Shown here: piece after piece, positions 8,465 to 16,458 of the stretch
How positions within the stretch are numbered: position 1 is the stretch's first letter
How the letters are laid out: each line of letters starts with the position of its first letter
Source of the DNA: Cyclonatronum proteinivorum
GTDB taxonomy: Bacteria; Bacteroidota; Rhodothermia; Balneolales; Cyclonatronaceae
Assembly (NCBI RefSeq): GCF_003353065.1
Contig: NZ_CP027806.1
Location: 1,815,353-1,879,352, forward strand
Direction of reading: 5' to 3'
DNA length: 64,000 nucleotides
Made by a program: the position numbers and the translations under genes
Notes under the pieces: generated by a model
Seen by the model: the letters and a program-made list of their open reading frames with translations, nothing else
Database searches by the model: none
Told to the model about the DNA's origin: nothing

Positions 8465-8932
8465 ATGGCGCATCAATCTATTGAAGTCAACCTGCCCCTT
8501 GCCAAAGTCTATGAAAGCATGAACTCCCCCGTGGATTTCCCGCTCTTTCTAAGTGGTATAAAGGAAGTCATCAAGATAAATTCACAAACTTACGAGTACA
8601 GAACCACATTTGGCGGTGAAGACTTTAAGTGGACAACCAACATCATCGATGATCTTCGCAACACCCGTTTTGCGTGGATTACGATTAACGGTAACCTGAA
8701 TCAGACAGGTACCATCCGGTTCACCCCTCTCGAAAACGGTACCCGCACCCGCGTTGATTTCAGCCTTGATTATCGTCCCTTCTTCGGTGAAGCGGAAGGT
8801 GAACTCAATGAATTCATCAATGGTCTTGACGAGCTGCTCATGAAAGACATGGAAAACCTGAGAGTCGCGCTCGAGAATGGTACCCTGAAAGAGAAAGAAG
8901 AAACAGCCGATCAGGAAAAAGCCGCTGTTTAA
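8465..8932 (+). CDS. SRPBCC-fold (START/polyketide cyclase-like) protein
   Basis: A 155-residue cytoplasmic protein with the helix-grip pattern: it begins with a short strand (SIEVNLPLAKVYESMNSPVDFPLFL), then repeated strands (YEYRTTFGGEDFKWTTNIIDD, RFAWITINGNLNQTGTIRFTPL, TRTRVDFSLDYRP) and a long C-terminal helix (about 115-140). This is typical of SRPBCC cyclase/dehydrase-like proteins, which bind small hydrophobic ligands. A charged tail (KEKEETADQEK) follows. It has a good upstream promoter and a strong terminator, so it is a monocistronic unit. Ligand unknown. Confidence 0.75.
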   Translation: MAHQSIEVNLPLAKVYESMNSPVDFPLFLSGIKEVIKINSQTYEYRTTFGGEDFKWTTNIIDDLRNTRFAWITINGNLNQTGTIRFTPLENGTRTRVDFSLDYRPFFGEAEGELNEFINGLDELLMKDMENLRVALENGTLKEKEETADQEKAAV

Positions 8933-8970
8933 GCTCTTTTTTTAGTTTATCTCGTTTCCGGACTTAACAA

Positions 8971-9003
8971 AAAAAGCCGTGTACAGTGTACACGGCTTTT
9001 TTT
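8971..9003 (+). terminator. rho-independent terminator after the SRPBCC gene
   Basis: A perfect 9-bp stem GCCGTGTAC (8976-8984) / GTACACGGC (8988-8996) with a 3-nt loop is flanked by five A residues on the left and seven T residues on the right. The symmetric A/T tracts mean it could also end the minus-strand transcript from 9048-9527. Confidence 0.9.
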
Positions 9004-9047
9004 GTTGTGTTTTATAAGGCGAAATACGGTTGTGCTTACTGACGTAC

Positions 9048-9527
9048 TTACTGTCCTCTCAAAAGCTCAACTACACCCAATGTGCCCCGCACTACATAAT
9101 CGAAGGATGACCTTGGCTCATCCATTTGCTGCCTGAGCTGTTCTGCGGGCGGCTGAAGGTGGAAGGTGCTTCTTCGGTAGCTGTGTGATCCTGTTGGTGC
9201 ATGCATGCCCTGACGCCAGTCGGGTGGTAAAATTGATAGGCCGAAAAAGCTTAGCTTTTGCTGTACCCGCACTTGCCGCTGCAAGGCAGACATCTGACCG
9301 GCCCACAAGTCAAGCGGGAGAAAATCCGATGTTTTCTGAAAGACAGGGTTTTCAGCGGGTAAAAATTCCTGCGGTATGGTTGAATGGAGTTCACCGTCAT
9401 GATAGAGCGATACGCCAAGCTGCGTGGGTATAACATAGGATTCGGAAGTGCTCATCTGACCCTGAACAGCGGCTGAAAGCGCGACGCTTATCATCAGCGT
9501 TAGCAAAATATGTCTGGCATAAAGCAT
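9048..9527 (-). CDS. small secreted protein of unknown function
   Basis: A 159-residue product with a clear signal peptide (hydrophobic 8-20, cleavage near AVQGQ). The mature part is short and rich in Q, S, P and aromatic residues with no family I recognise (SESYVIPTQLGVSLYHDGELHS near the start). It faces the SRPBCC gene tail to tail and shares its bidirectional terminator. A real gene is likely because the signal peptide is well formed. Confidence 0.55.
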   Translation of the reverse strand: MLYARHILLTLMISVALSAAVQGQMSTSESYVIPTQLGVSLYHDGELHSTIPQEFLPAENPVFQKTSDFLPLDLWAGQMSALQRQVRVQQKLSFFGLSILPPDWRQGMHAPTGSHSYRRSTFHLQPPAEQLRQQMDEPRSSFDYVVRGTLGVVELLRGQ

Positions 9528-9690
9528 GGGAGTGTATGTTTTATTTATGGTTAGATCAGACTTGTACCATAAACTACAAAAAAAGTTTTGGATTTGTTAG
9601 GGCACATCAGCGCGCAGGGATATGATGGATTGGAAGGACGGATTGCAGGTGTGGAGACCCTGTGTGCATTTCGCGACGGCCTTCATGCTG

Positions 9691-9832
9691 TTAACCCGCA
9701 TTATTCACCAAGAAATTTTCGCTGCCTTTACACCACACTATAATTTGGGCTACCGGTGTTTTTGTAGCTAAGGCAAATTTAAACATACACTTAGCAAATA
9801 AATCCTGTTTAATTGTGAATAATGCGGGTTAA
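9691..9832. mobile_element. 142-bp MITE-like element with 18-bp terminal inverted repeats (copy 1)
   Basis: The element begins TTAACCCGCATTATTCAC (9691-9708) and ends with the exact reverse complement (9815-9832). It holds no ORF. The interior is shared with 27887-28023 and 42203-42365, so this is a family. An obvious target-site duplication is not visible. It sits in the gap between the small secreted protein and the metalloprotease; 9528-9690 to its left holds nothing I recognise. Confidence 0.8.
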
Positions 9833-9940
9833 ACTTACTTTCCAATGTAAAAGCAATGCCTGTATGAGATTCTGAAGTTGGTTTATTGGCGAAAGCTCAA
9901 TTAATTCAGACTTCGTAATCTTTCACTTAAACCTTTATAT

Positions 9941-12316
9941 ATGAAGCAATATCTGTACAGTATGTTGATTGCCGGTGCGCTTGTTCTCGGGGGCTGTGCT
10001 TCCGGTCAGCAGGCGGCGCAGCAGTCCGAAGAGCGTCCGCAGCGGGTGCAGCAGTCAGACTACGAGCGTCTGATGGATGAGCCTGATTTTATGGAGACGG
10101 GTTTGTTTACCGTTGTGATGAATGACGGAAAGCTTTTCTACGAAATCCCGCTTGCCGAGCTTGACCGCGATATGTTACTCGTCAGCCGTATGGCTGAAAC
10201 GCAGGTTGGTCTCGGCTACGGCGGGCAGCGCCTGAACAATCAGGTCGTTCGCTGGGAAAAACATCACGACCGTATCCTGTTCCGCTCTATGATGTACAAC
10301 ATCACCGCGGATTCGAGCGACAATATTTTTCGGGGCGTGCAGGCCTCTTCCTTTGCCCCGATTATCGCTTCCTTCAGCATAGAGACCTGGAACCCGGATT
10401 CCACCGCGGTAGTGGTGGATGTGTCCCGTCTTTTCAATACCGATGTTGCCGAAATGACGCCCCGCCGCAGGTTTCAGGCCCGCCGGCTTGACCCGAACCG
10501 CAGTTTCGTTGACCGCGTGCGCGCCTTCCCCGAGAATATTGAAGTCCGCAGCGTGCTCACCTTTGAGGCCGACCGCGTGCCCAACAGCTGGACCCTCGGC
10601 ACCATTTCTGTGAAGATGAATCACTCCATGATGCGCCTGCCCGAGACCCCGATGATGCCCCGTTTGCACGACGAGCGTGTGGGCTATTTCTCCGTTTCCA
10701 CGGTTGATTTCAGCAGTCCGGAGCACCGTGCGGATCGCCGCCGCATGATCACCCGTTGGCGGCTCGAAAAGCAGGATCCCGACGCAGCGCTTTCTGATCC
10801 CGTAAAACCCATCACCTTCTGGGTTGATCCTGCGACGCCGGAGTGGCTGATTCCCTTCGTGAAGCAGGGAGTGGAAGACTGGCAGCCGGCATTCGAACAG
10901 GCAGGCTTCACCAATGCCATCATTGCGAAAATGGGGCCAACCCCGGAAGAAGATCCCGACTGGAGTCCGGAAGACATCCGCTTCCCAACCGTGCGCTGGT
11001 ATCCGTCGCAAATCATGAATGCTTACGGACCGCACGTTCACGATCCGCGCAGCGGGGAAATCATCACCTCATCTATCGGGATGTATCACAACGTGATGAA
11101 TCTCCTCCGAAACTGGTACTTTGTGCAGGGCGCAGCCGTCGATGAGCGGGCCCGCAACCTCCCGATGGAAGACGACCTCATGGGCCGACTCGTGCAGTAC
11201 GTAGTCGCCCACGAAGTGGGACACACCCTCGGTCTGCCGCACAACATGAAATCCAGCGGTATGGTACCAACCGACAGCCTCCGCAGCCGCACCTTTACCG
11301 AGCAGTTCGGCACAACACCTTCCATAATGGATTACGCCCGCATGAACTATGTGGCGCAGCCCGGCGATGATGCGTACATGTTTCCGATTGTTTCCATCTA
11401 TGATAAATTCTCGATAGAGTGGGGCTACAAGCCTTTCCCGGAAGCCGGCACACCACAGGAAGAGCGTCCGTTTCTCAACGAAATCGCGGCGCGTCAGATG
11501 GATGAGCCCATGCTTCGTTTCGGAAATCTCTCAACCATTGATCCCACGCAGCAGCGCGAAGCCCTCGGGGATAATCATGTGAAAAGCAGCACCTACGGCA
11601 TGGCCAATCTTGAACGGATTATGGGTTTCATCGTGGAATCAGCCGGTCAGGAAGGCCAGGATTACAGCACCCTCGTAGAGCTGTATAACAACGTAGTGCA
11701 GCAGCGTAACCGCTACATCGGGCACGTCGTGACCTGGGTCGGCGGGGTTATCAGCCATCAGAAAGTGTATGGTCAGGAAGGCGTCGTGCATACGCCCGTA
11801 GCCCGCTACCGTCAGGTTGAAGCGATGGACTGGCTGGTTGATGAAGCCTTTTCGACCCCGCACTTCTTGCTGGCGCCGGAAATTCTTCGCTTGTTCGAGC
11901 CGCAGGGCGGACCCGACCGGATCATGCAGGGGCAGCGGATGATGCTGATGCAGCTCCTCAGCGATCAGCGCATACGCCGTATGGCCGAGATTGAAACCAC
12001 ACACGGCTCCGAGATGGAAGTGTACCGGGTCGCGCACATGCTGCGGGATGTGCGTCAGGGCGTCTGGGCTGAGCTTGATACCTCGCGTCCCAACATCGAT
12101 CTGTACCGCCGCAACCTGCAGCGCGCATGGGTTGATGTCCTCAGCACCCGACTCCATAGCGACAACCTTTCCGGAGAAACCCGCGCGCTCTTACGCGGTA
12201 ACCTCCGCATGGTCAACACGCAGATAGGACGTCAGATCGGCAATGCCGCAAACCCCGAAACCCGCATGCACCTCGAAGACATGCGCGATGAAATCAGCGC
12301 TTTGCTCGATGTCTAA
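9941..12316 (+). CDS. zinc-dependent metalloprotease lipoprotein (DUF5117/DUF4953 type)
   Basis: A 791-residue lipoprotein: signal MKQYLYSMLIAGALVLGGC with the lipid-attachment cysteine at C19. The zinc motif HEVGHTLGLPHN begins at H424 (HExxHxxGxxHN, metzincin-like), followed by a Met-turn-like segment (TTPSIMDYARMNY) about 35 residues on, which supports a metzincin protease. The N-terminal half (about 50-240) corresponds to the DUF5117-like part and the C-terminal half to the DUF4953-like part of this large family, common in Bacteroidota. It stands alone with its own terminator. The substrate is unknown; location is inferred to be the periplasmic or outer face of an envelope membrane. Confidence 0.88.
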   Translation: MKQYLYSMLIAGALVLGGCASGQQAAQQSEERPQRVQQSDYERLMDEPDFMETGLFTVVMNDGKLFYEIPLAELDRDMLLVSRMAETQVGLGYGGQRLNNQVVRWEKHHDRILFRSMMYNITADSSDNIFRGVQASSFAPIIASFSIETWNPDSTAVVVDVSRLFNTDVAEMTPRRRFQARRLDPNRSFVDRVRAFPENIEVRSVLTFEADRVPNSWTLGTISVKMNHSMMRLPETPMMPRLHDERVGYFSVSTVDFSSPEHRADRRRMITRWRLEKQDPDAALSDPVKPITFWVDPATPEWLIPFVKQGVEDWQPAFEQAGFTNAIIAKMGPTPEEDPDWSPEDIRFPTVRWYPSQIMNAYGPHVHDPRSGEIITSSIGMYHNVMNLLRNWYFVQGAAVDERARNLPMEDDLMGRLVQYVVAHEVGHTLGLPHNMKSSGMVPTDSLRSRTFTEQFGTTPSIMDYARMNYVAQPGDDAYMFPIVSIYDKFSIEWGYKPFPEAGTPQEERPFLNEIAARQMDEPMLRFGNLSTIDPTQQREALGDNHVKSSTYGMANLERIMGFIVESAGQEGQDYSTLVELYNNVVQQRNRYIGHVVTWVGGVISHQKVYGQEGVVHTPVARYRQVEAMDWLVDEAFSTPHFLLAPEILRLFEPQGGPDRIMQGQRMMLMQLLSDQRIRRMAEIETTHGSEMEVYRVAHMLRDVRQGVWAELDTSRPNIDLYRRNLQRAWVDVLSTRLHSDNLSGETRALLRGNLRMVNTQIGRQIGNAANPETRMHLEDMRDEISALLDV

Positions 12317-12358
12317 GCCGGGTTTCCTTACTGATTAGGGAATCATGTTATGAAAATA

Positions 12359-12393
12359 CAAAGCCCTGTCTGAGTTCTTCAGGCAGGGCTTTG
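12359..12393 (+). terminator. rho-independent terminator after the metalloprotease gene
   Basis: Arms CAAAGCCCTG (12359-12368) and CAGGGCTTTG (12384-12393) pair perfectly; the stem extends inward with one G-T pair to a 5-nt loop. A T-rich stretch follows. Confidence 0.8.
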
Positions 12394-12482
12394 TTGGGTT
12401 TTATATTTTTGCGGAAAGCTTGCGCATATGATATGAAGCGCAGCAAATCTTTCGGGTATTACTTGCCCGCAAAACCGGAATG

Positions 12483-12818
12483 TTATTGTTGAGCAGCCCG
12501 GCGGTTTTCTGCCCGCTCATACACAACCTTTCCAACGCGTTCGATATGTTCGAGAAGATCAGGATTTTGAATGCTCTCAACGGACTGCAAATCAACAAGA
12601 TAGGGGATATCACTTTCCTCGAGATCGGACAAAATATTGCCGACAACATCGCGGCTTACCTGTGATTGGGTGATGACGAGGTCAACATCGCTGCGCTCCG
12701 TTGCGCACCCCTTCGCCCTTGAGCCGTACAGCAAAACCTGATTGACCTCGTGATAGCGACTCAGGATTTCCTTCAGCATTTTCAAATACTTGGGAGGGAT
12801 GCCTGCAACAGTTCTCAC
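12483..12818 (-). CDS. mntA: MNT-type nucleotidyltransferase antitoxin
   Basis: A 111-residue minimal nucleotidyltransferase. The catalytic motif is GSRAKG (32-37) followed by D44-x-D46 (RSDVDLVI), as in MntA, which inactivates its HEPN partner by adding nucleotides. The ATG overlaps the last 4 bases of the HEPN gene (12815-12818), so translation is coupled. In such pairs the HEPN protein is the RNase toxin and MNT the antitoxin. Confidence 0.85.
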   Translation of the reverse strand: MRTVAGIPPKYLKMLKEILSRYHEVNQVLLYGSRAKGCATERSDVDLVITQSQVSRDVVGNILSDLEESDIPYLVDLQSVESIQNPDLLEHIERVGKVVYERAENRRAAQQ

Positions 12819-13225
12819 GGTAAAGCCTCCAAATCGTCTCTCAATTTGCGCAGCAGCGGGAGGTAGGTTTGCTGCACAGCGGGGAGGACGTTTACGAGCA
12901 GGTGTGCGTCGTGGGTATGGCTGAGCAGGTTACGGTCATTGATCATACTGATCCACGGCTCGATCTCATCCAAATACTTCGCCTGCCAGGCTTGTCTCAG
13001 AATTCCCTTTGGTGAAAGTTGTTGAAGCACAATGCCATCGTCTTCCATTTTGTCTTTGAGGGTTTTGACAGCGAAATCTACTGTGAGCTCAAATCCCTTG
13101 TATAAGCCGAGCAGTTCAAGTTCTGATAACTGCGATAAATCAGCTTCCTCAACAAGCTGCAGGGTAGCGCACATCATCTTTTGATAGTCTGCAAAGGGGT
13201 GAGGCTGAAGTGAGTCGTTATGCAT
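12815..13225 (-). CDS. hepT: HEPN-domain toxin of an MNT-HEPN pair (HI0074-like)
   Basis: A 136-residue all-helical protein of the nucleotidyltransferase substrate-binding (HI0074) type. The RNase motif R-x4-H is present as R98-NLLS-H103 near the start of the C-terminal helices. The order HEPN then MNT and the 4-bp overlap are typical. The pair lies at the edge of an accessory region with two ATPase/nuclease modules, which fits an anti-phage or stabilisation role. Confidence 0.82.
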   Translation of the reverse strand: MHNDSLQPHPFADYQKMMCATLQLVEEADLSQLSELELLGLYKGFELTVDFAVKTLKDKMEDDGIVLQQLSPKGILRQAWQAKYLDEIEPWISMINDRNLLSHTHDAHLLVNVLPAVQQTYLPLLRKLRDDLEALP

Positions 13226-13289
13226 TAAGATTATTTTGGTTGTGTGGCACTTACAGCCAAATGATTATGATCGGGTGATAAAACGTTGC

Positions 13290-13387
13290 TATAATTGAGG
13301 TGTAATGCTTGGTAAAGCCTCTTTCCGGAAGGGGAGGTAACCAAGTTTTAAGCTTAAGCCTTTGTGGAAATGCAGAGGCTTTTTTTG
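13290..13387 (+). ncRNA. candidate structured small RNA with its own promoter and terminator
   Basis: TATAAT at 13290-13295 is followed by a compact fold: outer stem CTTGGT (13308-13313) / ACCAAG (13340-13345) enclosing CCTC (13318-13321) / GAGG (13334-13337) capped by a CCGGAA-rich loop. Next comes a terminator hairpin AAGCCTTTG (13356-13364) / CAGAGGCTT (13373-13381) and a T tract. All neighbouring genes are on the other strand, so this terminator belongs to no known gene. It does not match SRP, 6S or tmRNA consensus features. Function unknown. Confidence 0.45.
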
Positions 13388-13450
13388 TGCTGTACTACAA
13401 AATAATCTAATTGGTAGTACTCGTCCAATACTACGCATTTGTTTGTGTTG

Positions 13451-13921
13451 TCAATACGCCCTCCGGTCCTCCTTCAGCCGCCAGGCCTCGAAAAGCTTTG
13501 CTGCGCTTTCCGATTTCAGGTTCACGAAGCGGATGCTGCGGTCTTCCGGATCGAGCGGGATTTCATCATAGATGAACTTGTCATTGAAGCCGATTGCGGC
13601 GGCTTCGTCCCGGGTTGCCGCGTAATAGACCGCACTGATATTCGCCCAATACACCGCGGCAAGACACATGGGGCAGGGTTCGCAGCTGCTGTACAGCACC
13701 GCACCCGGCAGATGAAATTGCCCCATTTCTTTGCACGCCATCCGGATGGCCTTGACCTCGGCATGTGCGGTTGGGTCATTGGTTGAGGTCACCCGGTTAT
13801 GTCCCCGCCCGATGACTTACCCATTGAGCACAACAACCGCCCCAAAAGGCCCGCCCTCATTCGCATTCATGCCGCGCAACCCCTCCGCACAGGCCATCTC
13901 CAGAAAATCCGCATGATTCAT
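13451..13921 (-). pseudogene. guanine deaminase-like gene interrupted by one in-frame stop
   Basis: Reading from ATG 13921 the frame gives 34 residues of a deaminase N-terminus (MNHADFLEMACAEG...GPFGAVVVLNG), then TAA at 13819-13817, then without a frameshift VIGRGHNRV, the zinc site HAE and PCPMC, and the usual C-terminus. With the stop codon counted as a residue the length is 156, matching B. subtilis GuaD. The break sits in a surface turn where E or K is common, so a single base change (GAA or AAA to TAA) explains it. A shorter product from GTG 13792 would lack the first strand and helix. Either a recent pseudogene or a sequencing error. Confidence 0.85.
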
Positions 13922-14021
13922 GTTGAACTCCTATTGGGAAGATCGTGATCAAAAAACCGGGCAAAACCCCGTACGCTTAAAAAGAGATTAGCGAAGTTGG
14001 GGGTTAGTTGCAATGTTGGGG

Positions 14022-14528
14022 TTAGTCGATTTTGATGCGGGCTTCGATGCGCAAAATGTAGCCGGTTTCCCGAAAGAAACGCTCCATGCGCTCGATCTGA
14101 CTCACCCTGAATGCCGGCTGTTCGCTGTTGCAGATATAAGCCCTTTTCTTCTTATAGGTTCCGGCTTCCCCGCATACTTCAAAGTGGGAAATCGTCTCCC
14201 TAAGCTGCGATTCAGCCGTTTTGATCCATTCGCTGCCTTTGTCCCGGCGCTGTTTGAGTTCCGTGAAAATCACTGTTGTGTCATAGCGTAGCATGCCGTC
14301 ACAACGCTTCCCCATTTTTCCGTCTTCACGCCGTAAGTCAAGGCAGTGATCAACGGCCGTGAAGGTCAGCTGACGCCCCTCGGGGTTATGAACCGTTGCA
14401 ATCCAGCGTTCGGGCGAATTGGTATCAGTGTATGCCGGTTCCTGTGCCGGATGTGGTTTGTCGCACAGGCTGAAGAGTTGCGCATCTGTAAAACTGTTGC
14501 AATGTTCCGGAGCGAAGGTTTTTCTCAT
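14022..14528 (-). CDS. PD-(D/E)xK nuclease-like partner of an ABC-type ATPase
   Basis: A 168-residue protein of no family I can name. It shows a restriction-nuclease-like core: D77 (KRCDGMLRYD), then E90-L-K92 (VIFTELKQRR) and a following helix with Q108 (WIKTAESQLRETI), the order D, ExK, Q typical of PD-(D/E)xK enzymes. A strand with KKKRAYICNS follows. Its ATG overlaps the stop of the ATPase gene upstream (ATGA, 14525-14528), so the two are translated together. An ATPase sensor with a nuclease effector is the usual layout of anti-phage modules. The nuclease call is from motif spacing only. Confidence 0.55.
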   Translation of the reverse strand: MRKTFAPEHCNSFTDAQLFSLCDKPHPAQEPAYTDTNSPERWIATVHNPEGRQLTFTAVDHCLDLRREDGKMGKRCDGMLRYDTTVIFTELKQRRDKGSEWIKTAESQLRETISHFEVCGEAGTYKKKRAYICNSEQPAFRVSQIERMERFFRETGYILRIEARIKID

Positions 14529-15763
14529 AGACCTTGTTGTTGTATTTCCAGAAGCTCTGCAAACGATTCATTGCTTTTATCGAGTGATGCGTTCAGCTCA
14601 TGCGCATCCGATGGCAGGCCGTTGTAGGATGGCAGCTTGCGAATCGACCCATTTTGCTCATCGAACTGATAAACCGCAAGGTCATCCCCGGGCGTAGCGG
14701 CTGCATGCGGAACAATCTGATGTACTTTTGCGCCATCCAATCCGGACATATTTTGGTTGTTCAAGTCTGCAGCTTTTGCTGCAAGGGTCAGAAAGTTGAT
14801 CAGGTACGGACTATGCGTTGTCATGATGAGTTTATTGCCGCTATTTAGGTTATTCAACGCCAGCAGGCTGTACAAAAGCTGTTGCTGCGAATCCGGAAAC
14901 AGGTTCTGCTCCGGCTCTTCCACGATATTGATGAAGGCTGTTTTTGTAAATCGTGCCGAAAGCACCGTAAGGGCTGCCTGCCGCTGCTCTTCTGTTAATG
15001 AGGCGTTAGCCCATATTTCCTCAACCCCTTTTTTGAACCGCAGCAGCTCGTCGCTGCTCATGGGTTCCCTTGCGGATGCATTTTGTTTTTTTACCGTTTC
15101 AGCAAGATGCCACGAAACGAGATAGAGCGGAACAAGCGATAAAAACCCACTCGAAGCCTCTGTCAACCCGATTTTGTACCCCGCGCCCTGAAGGTTGAGG
15201 GTGTCGTTAAGCTTATCGAATTCCAGTTGTGTTTGATTAACCGGCAAGGGCAACGACCCGCTTAGATGTTGTTTTGCATTTTCAAAAGCGGTCAGAAATT
15301 CCATGAGCGCATCAGATGATAGCTTGAGCTCTTTGGGAGACTTCACATAAGCGACAAAATTACGCTCGGAAGGCACATACATGATTTGCGGAAGCTGATA
15401 GCTTCTTCGGTCAAGTTCTTCGATCGAGAGTGTCCCGTTCTGATACAAAATCCGACAGGCTTCCCCCTCATATTCAAGGGCACTTCTCTCGCTGCCGTTG
15501 TACTTCAGATAGCTGTCAAGCCGGTGATAGCGCAGCAGCTGATCTTTGAGCCTGCTTTTCTTTTCGAACCACTCTTGGGTATAATCACCCCGCACAAGCG
15601 ACTTCTCAGCCCACATAAAAGCAGAAATAAGCTTGGCAACAGTACTCTTTCCGGAGCCCTGATTGCCAATAAAAACGGTCACTTTTTTAATGTCAAGCCA
15701 GCCCCCCTCATCCGGGAAGCCTTCCTGAATCGGACCAAAATGCTTTATTCTGATTTTGCTCAT
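14525..15763 (-). CDS. ABC/AAA-type ATPase, module A (defence-like)
   Basis: A 412-residue ATPase of the ABC/SMC-like class (AAA_15/AAA_21 type). Walker A is GNQGSGKST (33-41). Near the C-terminus are Walker B FINIVEEPEQNLFP and the H-loop MTTHSPYL. The central part (about 75-240) is an insertion with helices. There is no membrane domain, so it is not a transporter. Its stop overlaps the nuclease-like gene 14022-14528. A second ATPase/nuclease-like pair ends 119 bp upstream. Related ATPases are found in OLD/Gabija- and PARIS-like anti-phage systems; the exact class cannot be fixed here. Confidence 0.8.
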   Translation of the reverse strand: MSKIRIKHFGPIQEGFPDEGGWLDIKKVTVFIGNQGSGKSTVAKLISAFMWAEKSLVRGDYTQEWFEKKSRLKDQLLRYHRLDSYLKYNGSERSALEYEGEACRILYQNGTLSIEELDRRSYQLPQIMYVPSERNFVAYVKSPKELKLSSDALMEFLTAFENAKQHLSGSLPLPVNQTQLEFDKLNDTLNLQGAGYKIGLTEASSGFLSLVPLYLVSWHLAETVKKQNASAREPMSSDELLRFKKGVEEIWANASLTEEQRQAALTVLSARFTKTAFINIVEEPEQNLFPDSQQQLLYSLLALNNLNSGNKLIMTTHSPYLINFLTLAAKAADLNNQNMSGLDGAKVHQIVPHAAATPGDDLAVYQFDEQNGSIRKLPSYNGLPSDAHELNASLDKSNESFAELLEIQQQGL

Positions 15764-15882
15764 TTCTGAAGTCGTTAGGGTTTTAAGATAGATGAGATAC
15801 TAAATTGCCGGTGTGTGAGGATGATTAGAGTGGAATTTAAAGTTTTTTATCACTTTATAAGCTGTTGTATTTAAGGTAAGTA

Positions 15883-16458
15883 TCATCTACCCAAAATTCG
15901 TCGAATCCCACTCACAAAATGACCAAAACTAACAGACTTGTTTCCATCAATTTGAATAATAGAGGCGATTTTTCTGGCACAGCTGATCTTTGAAAATTCT
16001 TTTGTCATCATTTTAAGCTCATCACTGCCGGTCAGTAAATCGGGGTTTCTGAATTTGGCTTTTTTTGAAAGTTTTGCGCTTTTACTTGCAGGATAAAGCT
16101 GTTCAACTGCAGCCAGATCGCCGATATACCAATTCTCAAGTTCCCTGCACGCAATACGAATCAGGTGCGGAAGGCGAGGGGCGTTTTCAGAAATAATTTT
16201 CTGAATGCGGGCTTTTACCTCAAGGCAGTCAGCGGAATCCTGGTCATGGATTACAATCAAAAATACCTCTAAAGGGTAGTACTGATAAGCCCGAAGCCTG
16301 TTAGGCAGCATCTTCATCAGGTGCTGTTTGCCTTCATGGGCATGAATGAAACAATTGAATCCCAAGCTGAAACCATCGGGCAGAATGCGCGGCAAAAATC
16401 CTTTCAGGAATTCCTCCATCGACCGTTCTTCAACCAATATCTCAACCCGTCTATCCAT
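15883..16458 (-). CDS. DUF4276 (Toprim-like) effector of ATPase module B
   Basis: A 191-residue DUF4276 protein. I take ATG 16458 as the start, because sequence upstream of it in this frame is the shadow of the ATPase gene. Toprim-like acidic residues are seen in the first strand and helix (EILVEERSMEEF, E10/E11), and D72-x-D74 (VIHDQDSAD). The family signature R-I-A-x2-E-L-E-x-W (101-110, RIACRELENW) is clear. It overlaps the ATPase gene by 8 bp. ATPase plus Toprim-like protein resembles the PARIS and OLD logic, where the ATPase senses phage and the Toprim protein cuts nucleic acid. Confidence 0.75.
   Translation of the reverse strand: MDRRVEILVEERSMEEFLKGFLPRILPDGFSLGFNCFIHAHEGKQHLMKMLPNRLRAYQYYPLEVFLIVIHDQDSADCLEVKARIQKIISENAPRLPHLIRIACRELENWYIGDLAAVEQLYPASKSAKLSKKAKFRNPDLLTGSDELKMMTKEFSKISCARKIASIIQIDGNKSVSFGHFVSGIRRILGR

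Noticed and set aside
10175-11041. 288-residue minus-strand frame opposite the metalloprotease
   Set aside because: Histidine- and glycine-rich mirror of the protease gene without its own features.
13308-13345. SRP (4.5S) RNA domain IV
   Set aside because: The CCGGAA loop is suggestive, but the conserved AGCA/GCA internal loop and surrounding helix of SRP RNA are missing.
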